From: Bacillota bacterium
Lineage (GTDB): Bacteria; Bacillota; Clostridia; Christensenellales; SZUA-584
Length of the DNA stretch: 64,000 nucleotides
Direction of reading: 5' to 3'
Assembly (NCBI GenBank): GCA_023410595.1
Contig: JAEYPO010000009.1
Coordinates: 1 to 64,000, forward strand
The notes under the pieces: model-generated
What the model was told of the DNA's origin: nothing
Database searches by the model: none
Seen by the model: only the letters and a program-made list of their open reading frames with translations
In this document: positions 34,469 to 42,203 of the stretch, in pieces
Numbering within the stretch: position 1 is the first letter of the stretch
Layout: each line of letters begins with the position of its first letter
Translations under genes and position numbers: made by a program

Positions 34469-35878
34469 TTATACTATCCTGAAGTTTCCGTACAGCACGC
34501 ACCGCCTCGAGCGTGTAAAAGTCCTCGCGCTCGTCAGCCCTTCGCCCGTGGGCGTCGCTATAGTCAGCGTAGTGTACCCCTCGCCGTTAAACCCGAGCCC
34601 TGCGTACGACGGGGCGTTCTTTACGAATATCGTGGTGTTAAGCGCCTTTGCGGCCATCGAAAGGTGCGTTACGTTCTGCGAATGCATCATTGCCGTATGG
34701 CGGCAGCCGTTTTCCGCCTTAATCGCCTTCTCTATCGCTTCCTCTATCGTTTCCACCCGCGCTATGCCGAGCACAGGCATCAGCATCTCCACCGTTATGA
34801 AAGGATGATTTTCGTCCACCGCGGCTATCACCAGCCTCGGATCGCCCGAAAAGCTTACGCCGCTCGCCTTGAGTATCACCGCCGCGTCCCTGCCCACGAA
34901 ATTTCTGTTTATTACGTACTTCCCGTCCCTGCTCTCAAAGACGGTTTTAACCACCTTGTCTATATCCGATCCGTATATACGGTGCGCGCCGTTTTTCTCC
35001 ATCTCGCTCATCAGCTGTTCCGCTATGCCCGAGAACGCGAACACTTCCTTCTCGGCTATGCACAGCACGTTGTTGTCAAAGCTCGCGCCGTCCACTATGT
35101 CCTTTGCAGCCTTAAGTATTATCGCCGTGTCGTCGACTATCACCGGAGGGTTGCCGGGGCCTGCCGCTATCACCTTCTTGCCCGTCTTCATAGCGACCTT
35201 AACTACGGCCTCGCCGCCCGTTATCGACAGCAGCGGTATATCGGGATGCTCCATTATGCGCTTGCCCGTCTCTATCGTCGGCTCTTTCACCGTGCAGATG
35301 AGCGCAGCGGGGCCTCCCGCCGAGGCTATGGCCTCGTTAAGCACCCTCATTGTCTCTTTTGATACGTTCTTAGCCGCCGGATGCGGGTTGAACACCACCG
35401 CATTGCCCGCCGCTATCATGCTTATCGAGTTGTTGATTATGCTCGAAGGCGGGTTCGTCGACGGCGTTATAGAGCCTATCACTCCAAAAGGCGCGCGCTC
35501 CACCAGTGTCAGCCCAAAGTCGCCCGATACAGCCTCCGCCGTCAGGTCCTCTATGCCCGGCGTCTTTTCGACAGCCAGCAGGTTTTTTAGCACCTTGTCT
35601 TCCACCTTGCCGTATCCCGTCTCGCTGTTGGCAAGCTCGGCGAGGCGCCTTGCGTTCTTCCGTCCCGCTTCGCGCATGGCTTCTATCAGCTTGCCGCGCT
35701 GCTCCAGCGACATGCCCATAAGCTGCGCTTGCGAAGCTTTCGCGGAAGCAATGGCTTCCTCGGGCGTATCGCAGAGCCAGCAGCCCGCCGCCGAAGGCTT
35801 CGATGCCGCCGCGCTCCCTTTTATCTGCCTTACGGTGTCTTCCACTATGTGTCTTATCTGTTCATCGGTTAAATTCAT
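34469..35878 (-). CDS. pduP: CoA-acylating aldehyde dehydrogenase (PduP/EutE type)
   Basis: A 469-residue enzyme converting an aldehyde, CoA and NAD to acyl-CoA and NADH inside the shell. Catalytic Cys273 lies in SFDNNVLCIAEKEVF, and IGSITPSTNPPSSIINN and NPHPAAK belong to the cofactor-binding domain. Residues 1-20 (MNLTDEQIRHIVEDTVRQIK) form the amphipathic encapsulation helix, followed by an Ala/Ser linker. It is the only aldehyde dehydrogenase of the locus, so it should take the products of the aldolases. It lies between EutN and PduS genes. Confidence 0.95.
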   Translation of the reverse strand: MNLTDEQIRHIVEDTVRQIKGSAAASKPSAAGCWLCDTPEEAIASAKASQAQLMGMSLEQRGKLIEAMREAGRKNARRLAELANSETGYGKVEDKVLKNLLAVEKTPGIEDLTAEAVSGDFGLTLVERAPFGVIGSITPSTNPPSSIINNSISMIAAGNAVVFNPHPAAKNVSKETMRVLNEAIASAGGPAALICTVKEPTIETGKRIMEHPDIPLLSITGGEAVVKVAMKTGKKVIAAGPGNPPVIVDDTAIILKAAKDIVDGASFDNNVLCIAEKEVFAFSGIAEQLMSEMEKNGAHRIYGSDIDKVVKTVFESRDGKYVINRNFVGRDAAVILKASGVSFSGDPRLVIAAVDENHPFITVEMLMPVLGIARVETIEEAIEKAIKAENGCRHTAMMHSQNVTHLSMAAKALNTTIFVKNAPSYAGLGFNGEGYTTLTIATPTGEGLTSARTFTRSRRCVLYGNFRIV

Positions 35879-35903
35879 ATACTGACCTCAACCTAAATCT
35901 AAT

Positions 35904-36215
35904 CTATTCAGCCTTGTCTTCCTCAAACTTTTTAAAGACGAGCTTGCCCCGCAGCTCCACCGAGTCTATTATCGCCGTTATCGCAAGATCCGAGGGCTTG
36001 CCGTCAGTAAGCGCCGTTTGCCTCGACGAGCTTCCCGAGACACACATCACTACCTCGCCTTCGCCCGCGCCTACGGTATCAATGGCAACGAGCGGCGCCC
36101 CTTTTTCGGAAAACGTTTCTATGTCTATGGGCACCACTATGAGAAGCTTAAGGCCACAAAGCTTTTCGGACTTTGTAGTGCTTACCACGTTGCCCCTTAC
36201 CCGCGCAAGTATCAT
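35904..36215 (-). CDS. EutN/CcmL-family pentameric shell protein (longer form)
   Basis: A 103-residue vertex protein beginning MILARVRGNVVSTTKSEKLC, with the core GEGEVVMCVSGSSSRQTAL and the end AIIDSVELRGKLVFKKFEED. It has a longer charged C-terminus than the other two EutN proteins. AGGAG precedes the ATG. It sits between the flavoprotein-like and aldehyde dehydrogenase genes. Confidence 0.93.
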   Translation of the reverse strand: MILARVRGNVVSTTKSEKLCGLKLLIVVPIDIETFSEKGAPLVAIDTVGAGEGEVVMCVSGSSSRQTALTDGKPSDLAITAIIDSVELRGKLVFKKFEEDKAE

Positions 36216-36225
36216 ACGGATTCTC

Positions 36226-36900
36226 CTATTCCAGTATTTCTATACCGAGTTCCTTCGCCCTGTCGCGCGCGAGCGGCGTCACTATAGCCCCTGTCGCGCA
36301 CGATACGCGCTCCTTGCCCTGTTTATGGGCGTCCGCAACTTCCGCTTCGGTTACCAGCGCAAGACGCCCTTCCATCTTTGCTGCCGAGAGTTTGAGCGAC
36401 ACTGTGCCCACGCCCATGCCCTCTATCACGCTAAGCGCGTCGTTTATTCCTTCGAAGAACGTCCCCCGTTTAAAGCCGGGCCTTTCAAAGTCCAGCACTA
36501 CTGTAACGTTCTTGTTCCACAGCAGCGCCCGCATGAACGCCTGCTCGTAAAATCCCCTATCGTCGCCGCACGCTATGTTTTTCAGCATCCACAGCGGCGG
36601 GTCTATAAGCAGTATATCGGCATACCTTTTTAGCGACGTCATCAGCTGCCGCTTTTCCTGCAGTGTTTCCGCGCCCGCAACACCGAACTCTCCGCCCAAG
36701 TCTTGTGCGCCTTCCCCTGTCAGAGTTACGTCCGGGTATTCTTTTTTAAGATATGCCTTCACCGGCTCCGGGTCGGGCACGAACGACGGTATTATCGCGA
36801 GCGCGCCCCGCTCCGTTTTCTCCGGCTCCAGTATGCTCCTTATTGCCTGTTCCGCCACGCGGTGTATGAGACTCTTCAGTTGCTTATCGTCAATATTCAT
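36226..36900 (-). CDS. BMC-associated protein, flavoprotein-like
   Basis: A 224-residue soluble protein. DPPLWMLKNIACGDDRG followed by EQAFMRALLWNKNVTVVLDF resembles the binding region of flavoprotein-like (Pfam 02441-type) proteins in other microcompartment loci. The ending ATGAIVTPLARDRAKELGIEI resembles a C-terminal motif seen in several Eut/Pdu accessory proteins. The N-terminal helix (DKQLKSLIHRVAEQAIRSIL) could be an encapsulation tag. It overlaps the PduL stop (ATGA). Its role is unknown; flavin binding or cofactor repair is a guess. Confidence 0.6.
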   Translation of the reverse strand: MNIDDKQLKSLIHRVAEQAIRSILEPEKTERGALAIIPSFVPDPEPVKAYLKKEYPDVTLTGEGAQDLGGEFGVAGAETLQEKRQLMTSLKRYADILLIDPPLWMLKNIACGDDRGFYEQAFMRALLWNKNVTVVLDFERPGFKRGTFFEGINDALSVIEGMGVGTVSLKLSAAKMEGRLALVTEAEVADAHKQGKERVSCATGAIVTPLARDRAKELGIEILE

Positions 36901-37529
36901 CGTAATAATTCCAGCAGGTCGCCGCTGCTTATTCCCGCGGCGTTTGCTTCGTCAGTGTCTATATGCAGCTCAAGCGAATGGCCGTCGCCCGCGCGCACGA
37001 TTATGCCGCCGAAAACAGTTTCCCTGCCGCCCGTCTTCCTCGCCTTCACTACGTCGCCGTTTTTAAGGCCGAACGCTTCCGCTTCCTCGCCTGAAATGTG
37101 CAGGTGCCGCGCCGCCACTATCACGCCCTTACTTAGCGTAATCTCGCCCACGGGCCCTATAAGCGTGCAGCCCGGCGTACCCTCCAGCTCTCCCGACATG
37201 CGCACGTAAGGCTTTATGCCGAGCCTATATGTGTCGGTAAGCGATACCTCCACCTGCGTCTCAGCTCGTTCGGGCCCGAGCAGCCTGACTTCGCCTATGC
37301 GCCCTTTCGGTCCGGCTACAGTCAGCTTTTCTTCGCACGCGTACTGCCCCGGCTGCGACAGCGGACGCAGCGCCTTAAGCGTGTACCCCGCACCGAACAG
37401 CTTCTCCCTGTCCACCGCCGATATGTGCACGTGCCTGTTCGACGACGCAGCCGGTATCCAGTATTCGTTTTCCCGCGCCAGCCGCTTAACCACCGCAAGC
37501 GTGACAAGGCGCTTTAACTCCTGCTCCAT
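36897..37529 (-). CDS. pduL: PduL phosphotransacylase
   Basis: A 210-residue PduL-type phosphate acyltransferase, converting acyl-CoA and phosphate to acyl-phosphate and recycling CoA within the shell. It has the two histidine motifs SNRHVHIS and AARHLHIS that bind the two zinc ions, plus GPKGRIGEVRLLGPERAETQ and PYVRMSGELEGTPG. An N-terminal helix (EQELKRLVTLAVVKRLA) can serve as encapsulation peptide. ATG 37529 has AGG nine bases upstream; TTG 37538 is less likely. Confidence 0.95.
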   Translation of the reverse strand: MEQELKRLVTLAVVKRLARENEYWIPAASSNRHVHISAVDREKLFGAGYTLKALRPLSQPGQYACEEKLTVAGPKGRIGEVRLLGPERAETQVEVSLTDTYRLGIKPYVRMSGELEGTPGCTLIGPVGEITLSKGVIVAARHLHISGEEAEAFGLKNGDVVKARKTGGRETVFGGIIVRAGDGHSLELHIDTDEANAAGISSGDLLELLR

Positions 37530-37553
37530 TACAAACAACCTGTATCAGCGCGC

Positions 37554-38195
37554 TTAATTATGCTGCTGTCCATACGTCTTGTGTGTCTCCACCGCGTCCT
37601 GCGTCTGTTCCTCCGTCATTAGCGCCGGTTCTCCCGCAGCCTTGGCGGCGAGATACGTCTTTGCCGCCTCTTCCATATACACCGCGGCGTACAGCGCTTC
37701 TTTCAGGTCTTTTCCCACCGTTATTGCTCCGTGGTGCTTCAATATCACGGCGCGCTTCCCGCCGATGTATTTCACCGTCTGTATTCCCATCTCCACGCTG
37801 GCCGCCGAGCAGTACGGCGCGACGTTAACGGCCCCCAGCGTCACGTTGGCAAGCGTTGTCACCGCCACCGGCAGCACGTCTCCCAAAAGCCCGGCCGCGG
37901 TAGCGTACGGCTGGTGGGTATGGATTATCGCGTTCACCTGCGGCATGTGCTCGTATATATACAGCAGCGCCGCCGTGTCGACGGATTCGCGCAGCGTGCC
38001 TTCTACGCGGCTTCCCTTGATATCCAATACTACTATGTCATCCGGTTCCATCGTTTCATAGCTCGTGCCCGACGGCGTTACGAGTATATGCTGGCCGAGG
38101 CGCAGGCTGACATTGCCGCCCGAAAGGCTGACAAGCCCGCTTCTTTTTATCTCCAGCGCGGTATCAATGACCATCTTTTTCTCTTTTTCGTACAT
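37554..38195 (-). CDS. class II aldolase/epimerase (FucA/AraD family)
   Basis: A 213-residue zinc enzyme. Metal ligands are His-x-His in IIHTHQPYA and the later His in LKHHGAITVG; the C-terminal KTYG matches the FucA tail with its catalytic Tyr. At the position of the FucA catalytic Glu (SSEW) it has Asp (ESVDTA), closer to AraD-type L-ribulose-5-phosphate 4-epimerases (SSDT). It is therefore either an aldolase (fuculose- or ribulose-1-phosphate to dihydroxyacetone phosphate plus lactaldehyde or glycolaldehyde) or a 4-epimerase. It is the first gene after a promoter with operator words. ATG 38195 follows GGGGG. Confidence 0.88.
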   Translation of the reverse strand: MYEKEKKMVIDTALEIKRSGLVSLSGGNVSLRLGQHILVTPSGTSYETMEPDDIVVLDIKGSRVEGTLRESVDTAALLYIYEHMPQVNAIIHTHQPYATAAGLLGDVLPVAVTTLANVTLGAVNVAPYCSAASVEMGIQTVKYIGGKRAVILKHHGAITVGKDLKEALYAAVYMEEAAKTYLAAKAAGEPALMTEEQTQDAVETHKTYGQQHN

Positions 38196-38233
38196 GATAA
38201 GCCCCCAATGAATATTTGGTATAACAATCGATA

Positions 38234-38279
38234 TAACATCTGTCACGAATACAATAACATATGTGATTACATTTGTCAA
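38234..38279 (-). promoter_or_regulatory. promoter and operators of the main BMC operon
   Basis: On the minus strand TTGACA (38274-38279) and TATTGT (38251-38256) are 17 bases apart. On the plus strand three operator-like words lie over and beyond the promoter: TAACATCTGT at 38234, TAACATATGT at 38255 and TTACATTTGT at 38267. The middle one fills the spacer beside the -10, as at the 54.9-kb promoter. Confidence 0.7.
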
Positions 38280-38297
38280 TGTGATGAACAGGAGCCG

Positions 38298-39419
38298 CTA
38301 TACGTTAACCCAGGCCTTCTTACTGTCCGATTCATACGCGGCCGTCATCGCATGCTGTATGTACGCGCCATCACAAAAGTCGGGCACGCAGGGTTTTCCT
38401 TGATACACGCAATCTAAAAAACTGTAAAGGCTATGCACATGTGCCCTCAGCCACCCTCCCGGCAGCTTGGGCGACGGGAAGCTTCCCCCGGGCTTTTCAT
38501 ATCTCTGCACCGCTTCAATCTTTACGAATCCCCTGTATCCTCCCAGGCCCGTGTCGGGAATGGTGCTGTCGTAAAACCATACCCAATTGGGATCCATCAG
38601 GTTGAACTTGACCGCGCCCAGTTCACCGAATATCTCAACGGAAAACTCGTCGTTGCTTCCCGTGGCTATCTTCGAAACGTTTATCGTACCTTTGGCTCCG
38701 TTCTTCATCTCCGCTATGATATACGCGGCGTCCTCCACGCAGGCGCTGTGGTCGTCTTTTTCGTCCCGCTTTGCGGGATAAGCCGCCTGCATGCTTGCGC
38801 AGACGCTTTTATATTCGCCTATAAGGTAATAGAGCATATCGAGCACGTGCGAGCCCATATCAACGAGCGTACCGCCGCAGGCGAATTGCCTGTCGAACTT
38901 CCACCCGTATCCGCCGCCTATATTGCTTGGATGGACGTATGAGGCGTTAAAGCTGAGTATCCTTCCCAGCCGCCCCTCTTCTATTATCCGCTTTGCTCGC
39001 ATAACAGCCGCGAAGAAGCGGTTATGGAACACTATCTGGTGGCGTATATCCCTGCCCTTAACGGCCTGCAGCATGCTTTGCGCCTCAGCGTCGTTCGCCG
39101 CGAGTGGCTTTTCGCAATAAATATGAAGGCCTCTCTGCGCCGCCTTTATAACTGCCTCGGCGTGCTGGTAATTAGGCAGGCATATGCTTACCGCGTCGAT
39201 ATCCGCTCTTTGCAATATGTCGTCCATATCGTCCGTCGCGAATTCGAACCCGTATTCTTCCTGTGCTTTGCGCGCCTTTGTAAGCGTGCGGTTATAAACG
39301 CCCGCAAGCTTTACCTTAAAGGGCAGATCGGCGTAGAAGAACGGCAGCGAAGTATATGCATAGGTATGGACCTTGCCTATAAAGCCCATACCCAGCACTG
39401 CAACTTTTATCTCTTTCAT
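38298..39419 (-). CDS. Gfo/Idh/MocA-family sugar dehydrogenase
   Basis: A 373-residue NAD(P)-dependent oxidoreductase. It has the Rossmann motif VAVLGMGFIGKVHTYAY and the catalytic YCEKPLA (Lys of the EKP motif), with GGGTLVDMGSHVLDMLYYLI (Asp and His) later. These enzymes oxidise or reduce a sugar, inositol or sugar-lactone hydroxyl. It is the last gene of the Rpe-SDR-DeoC2-BMC-SDR unit, ending just before the main BMC operon promoter. Substrate unknown; with the two SDRs it may move a carbonyl along the sugar chain. Confidence 0.88.
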   Translation of the reverse strand: MKEIKVAVLGMGFIGKVHTYAYTSLPFFYADLPFKVKLAGVYNRTLTKARKAQEEYGFEFATDDMDDILQRADIDAVSICLPNYQHAEAVIKAAQRGLHIYCEKPLAANDAEAQSMLQAVKGRDIRHQIVFHNRFFAAVMRAKRIIEEGRLGRILSFNASYVHPSNIGGGYGWKFDRQFACGGTLVDMGSHVLDMLYYLIGEYKSVCASMQAAYPAKRDEKDDHSACVEDAAYIIAEMKNGAKGTINVSKIATGSNDEFSVEIFGELGAVKFNLMDPNWVWFYDSTIPDTGLGGYRGFVKIEAVQRYEKPGGSFPSPKLPGGWLRAHVHSLYSFLDCVYQGKPCVPDFCDGAYIQHAMTAAYESDSKKAWVNV

Positions 39420-39422
39420 ATT

Positions 39423-40187
39423 CTATATAAGCATTCCGCCCGTAACGTCCACGCACGCTCCGTTGATGAAGTCAGCCTTACTCGACGCGAGGAACGCGAC
39501 GGTATAGCCCACCTCCTGCGCGGTCGATACCCGCCCCGAAGGTATGCGCTCCACATACGACGCCATAATCTCCGGCTTTGAAAGCTTATCTTCGTTTATA
39601 GGCGTCCTTACCATTCCCGGAATAACGCCGTTTACAATTATACCGTATTGCGAGAATTCCCTCGCGAGCGCCTTGGTGAGCAGCACGAGCCCGCCCTTAG
39701 CGGATACGTAATGCGCGTGCTCGCCGGTATTTACCGCGAACGCCGATTTGGACGTTATGTTTACTATCCTGCCTTTTACTCCCGCCTTTTTGTAGTAGAC
39801 GCAAGCCCTCTTGCTCAGCAGGAACGGCCCGGTAAGGTTCACTTCTATGACCTTTTTCCATTCGTCGTCCGACATATTCTCTATAGGCGTCGTAGGCCAT
39901 ATACCCGCGTTGTTGACCACTACGTCGAGGTGCCCATATTTGGCCACTGCCTTTTCAATCATGCCGTCTATGTCTTCCGCCTTTGTGACGTCGCCGTACA
40001 TGGCCGCATGCTTGCCGCCGTAACGCTCTCCCAGCGAGTCGACGAAATTAAATACGTTCGCTTCGTCAACTATATAATTTACTATTACGTTTGCGCCTTC
40101 CTGCGCAAACACTTCGCAGATACCGGCGCCGAGGCCCGCTCCGCCTCCCGTGACAAGCACAGTCTTTCCTTTTAAACCCAGATCCAT
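39423..40187 (-). CDS. short-chain dehydrogenase/reductase
   Basis: A 254-residue classical SDR with the cofactor motif TGGGAGLGAGI, NNAGIW, the catalytic Ser in INVTSKSAF-like context, and YVSAKGG (Tyr-x-x-x-Lys). The C-terminus FINGACVDVTGGMLI is standard for sugar/polyol SDRs. AAAGGAGGG precedes the ATG. It lies four bases before the Gfo/Idh gene and after BMC-H copy C. Likely oxidises a sugar or polyol. Confidence 0.9.
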   Translation of the reverse strand: MDLGLKGKTVLVTGGGAGLGAGICEVFAQEGANVIVNYIVDEANVFNFVDSLGERYGGKHAAMYGDVTKAEDIDGMIEKAVAKYGHLDVVVNNAGIWPTTPIENMSDDEWKKVIEVNLTGPFLLSKRACVYYKKAGVKGRIVNITSKSAFAVNTGEHAHYVSAKGGLVLLTKALAREFSQYGIIVNGVIPGMVRTPINEDKLSKPEIMASYVERIPSGRVSTAQEVGYTVAFLASSKADFINGACVDVTGGMLI

Positions 40188-40222
40188 GTTATGCCCTCCT
40201 TTTATGCGATAACTATGTTTAT

Positions 40223-40501
40223 CTACTTATTCTCGGGTAGAATCTTCTCCACGTCCTGATGAGGCCGCGGTATGACGTGCACCGATACCAGCTCTCCTAC
40301 GCGCTTTGCAGCTGCTGCCCCGGCGTCCACACTCGCCTTCACCGCTCCCACGTCGCCTCTTACCATGACGGTCACAAGCCCCGACCCTATCTTCTCTTTT
40401 CCAGCCAGCGTAACGTTGGCCGCTTTTACCATAGCGTCGGCCGCTTCTATTGCTCCTACGAGACCTTTAGTCTCCACCATTCCCAATGCCTGTTTATCCA
40501 T
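40223..40501 (-). CDS. BMC hexameric shell protein (PduA/EutM type), copy C
   Basis: A 92-residue BMC-H protein nearly identical to copies A and B but placed in the second operon, beside DeoC2. Differences are confined to a few positions (VTLAGKEK, ELVSVHVIPRPHQDVEKI) and the short tail LPENK. TTAAGGAGTG precedes the ATG. Having a hexamer gene in each operon would let both units supply shell protein. Confidence 0.95.
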   Translation of the reverse strand: MDKQALGMVETKGLVGAIEAADAMVKAANVTLAGKEKIGSGLVTVMVRGDVGAVKASVDAGAAAAKRVGELVSVHVIPRPHQDVEKILPENK

Positions 40502-40514
40502 TTTGGTTCACTCC

Positions 40515-41342
40515 TTAATATTCGTTTCTGCTTATCGTCACGTTGCCGCTCGGACATACAGCTTTGCACTTTCCGCAATTCGTGCACCCTGAATCCCCTT
40601 CGCCCATGACTATCTTTATGCCTTTGCTCGTTCCCATCCTCACCGCTCCGGCTGCAAGCATCGCGTCGCAGACCTTGCGGTCGTTGATGCCGGTGGAGGC
40701 CTTTACCATCATGTTGTCGCCCACCGTGCGCTTCATCAGCCGCACGTCTTCCACGGTCGCGCCGCCCGAGCCAAAGCCTGTCGACGTCTTTACAAAGTCT
40801 GCTCCCGCCTGCTTTGCGAGCTCGCAGGCGCGCACCTTCTCCTCGTCCGTCAGCAGACAGGTCTCTATTATCACCTTCACAAGCGCCTTAGGATGCGCCG
40901 CTTCAACGACGCCCTTAATGTCGGCATAAACAAGATCGTAATCTTTGTCCTTGAGCGCTCCCACGTTTATTACCATATCCACTTCGTCGGCGCCGTTCTT
41001 TACCGCCTCCATGGCTTCAACCGACTTGATAAACGGCGTGTTTGCGCCCAGCGGGAAGCCTATTACGCAGCACGTTTTAACGCCTGAGCCCGCCAGCTCG
41101 CCCGCGACATACTTCACATGCGTCGGGTTTACACAGACGCTCGCGAATTTCCATTCCTTCGCCTCGTCGCAAAATCTTTTTACGGTGCTTCTCACCGTGT
41201 CCGGCTTCAGCACTGTATGATCCATATACTTAGCGTATGAAGTATCAAAACACGGCCCCTTTTTGTCCTCCGCAGCCGTGCCGCCCTGTACTTCTTTGAG
41301 GACTTCGCTCGTTATTTCTCTTACTATCTTTTCAATATCCAT
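40515..41342 (-). CDS. deoC: deoxyribose-phosphate aldolase DeoC with C-terminal 4Fe-4S-like motif
   Basis: A 275-residue DeoC with all canonical residues: Asp122 in ADEVDMVINVG, Schiff-base Lys185 in FVKTSTGFG and Lys214 in MVKASTGIN. Residues 1-19 (MDIEKIVREITSEVLKEVQG) form an encapsulation-type helix like that of the other DeoC and of the aldehyde dehydrogenase. The unusual part is the tail: Cys253, 256, 259 and 263 in CTNCGKCKAVCP, a ferredoxin-type single 4Fe-4S spacing absent from standard DeoC (about 220-260 residues). A redox, structural or regulatory cluster is possible. Confidence 0.92.
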   Translation of the reverse strand: MDIEKIVREITSEVLKEVQGGTAAEDKKGPCFDTSYAKYMDHTVLKPDTVRSTVKRFCDEAKEWKFASVCVNPTHVKYVAGELAGSGVKTCCVIGFPLGANTPFIKSVEAMEAVKNGADEVDMVINVGALKDKDYDLVYADIKGVVEAAHPKALVKVIIETCLLTDEEKVRACELAKQAGADFVKTSTGFGSGGATVEDVRLMKRTVGDNMMVKASTGINDRKVCDAMLAAGAVRMGTSKGIKIVMGEGDSGCTNCGKCKAVCPSGNVTISRNEY

Positions 41343-41356
41343 ATCCGGCTCCTTCC

Positions 41357-42145
41357 TTAGTGCATTTCGCGCCCGCCCGTGATATTAAACGCCTGACCCG
41401 TGCAATAATCTCCCGAAACGGTCAGGAAAAATACAAACTCCACTACGTCTTCCTTTTCTGTCAGCCTTCCAAGCGGTACCTTCGCCGTAAACTTCTTGAC
41501 GACCTCGTCGCGCGAGAGATGCAGATTGTCTATGTACCCAGCGCTTACGCTTCCCCATACGCCCGTAGCGTCCGTGATGCCCGGACAAACAGAATTAATC
41601 TTTATGTTATACGAGGCGTACTCGTAAGCGAGCGCCTGCGTCAGCACGATGACCGCGCCCTTGGCGGCGCTGTATGGCGCCATCAGAGCGGAGCCGGTCT
41701 TGCCTGATTTTGACGCGAAGTTTATTATCCGGCCATCCCTGTTCTTCTTCATGCTCTCTATCGCGCCCTGTATGCAGTACGATGTGCCGTAAACGTTAAC
41801 CTTGAACATCCTGTCGAAAACAGCCTCGTCATTTTCCTCGAACGGCCGCTGATCCACTACGCCCGCGTTGTTGACAAGCGCGTATATATCGCCCATTTCT
41901 TCCGTTATGCCCTTGAAGCAGTCGAGCACTGCCTTTCTGTCCGTTATATTGAGCACTATGCCTTTAGCAATATAGCCTTTCCCGCAAAGCTCCGCCGCCG
42001 ATTGCTCCACCAGCGGATCAATGTCTATAAGCACGACCTTAGCGCCCTGCTCGGCATATTTCTCCGCAATGGCAAATCCTATGCTTTTCGCGGCTCCCGT
42101 CACAACACAAACCTTTCCCTTAAGCCTGTCTGAATTTAAGCTCAT
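41357..42145 (-). CDS. short-chain dehydrogenase/reductase
   Basis: A 262-residue classical SDR with VVTGAAKSIGFAIAEKYAEQ, NNAGVVDQRP, the catalytic INFASKSGKTGS and YSAAKGA, and the C-terminal CTGQAFNITGGREMH. The glycine motif is TGAAKSIG, a variant common in sugar and polyol dehydrogenases. GGAGGATAAAA precedes the ATG. It lies between rpe and DeoC2; distinct from the SDR at 39423, so the locus makes two different dehydrogenases. Confidence 0.9.
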   Translation of the reverse strand: MSLNSDRLKGKVCVVTGAAKSIGFAIAEKYAEQGAKVVLIDIDPLVEQSAAELCGKGYIAKGIVLNITDRKAVLDCFKGITEEMGDIYALVNNAGVVDQRPFEENDEAVFDRMFKVNVYGTSYCIQGAIESMKKNRDGRIINFASKSGKTGSALMAPYSAAKGAVIVLTQALAYEYASYNIKINSVCPGITDATGVWGSVSAGYIDNLHLSRDEVVKKFTAKVPLGRLTEKEDVVEFVFFLTVSGDYCTGQAFNITGGREMH

Positions 42146-42203
42146 TTTTATCCTCCATTCATATTTGAACGTTATATGAAAACGCCGCCCGGCCGAGAAA
42201 GCT

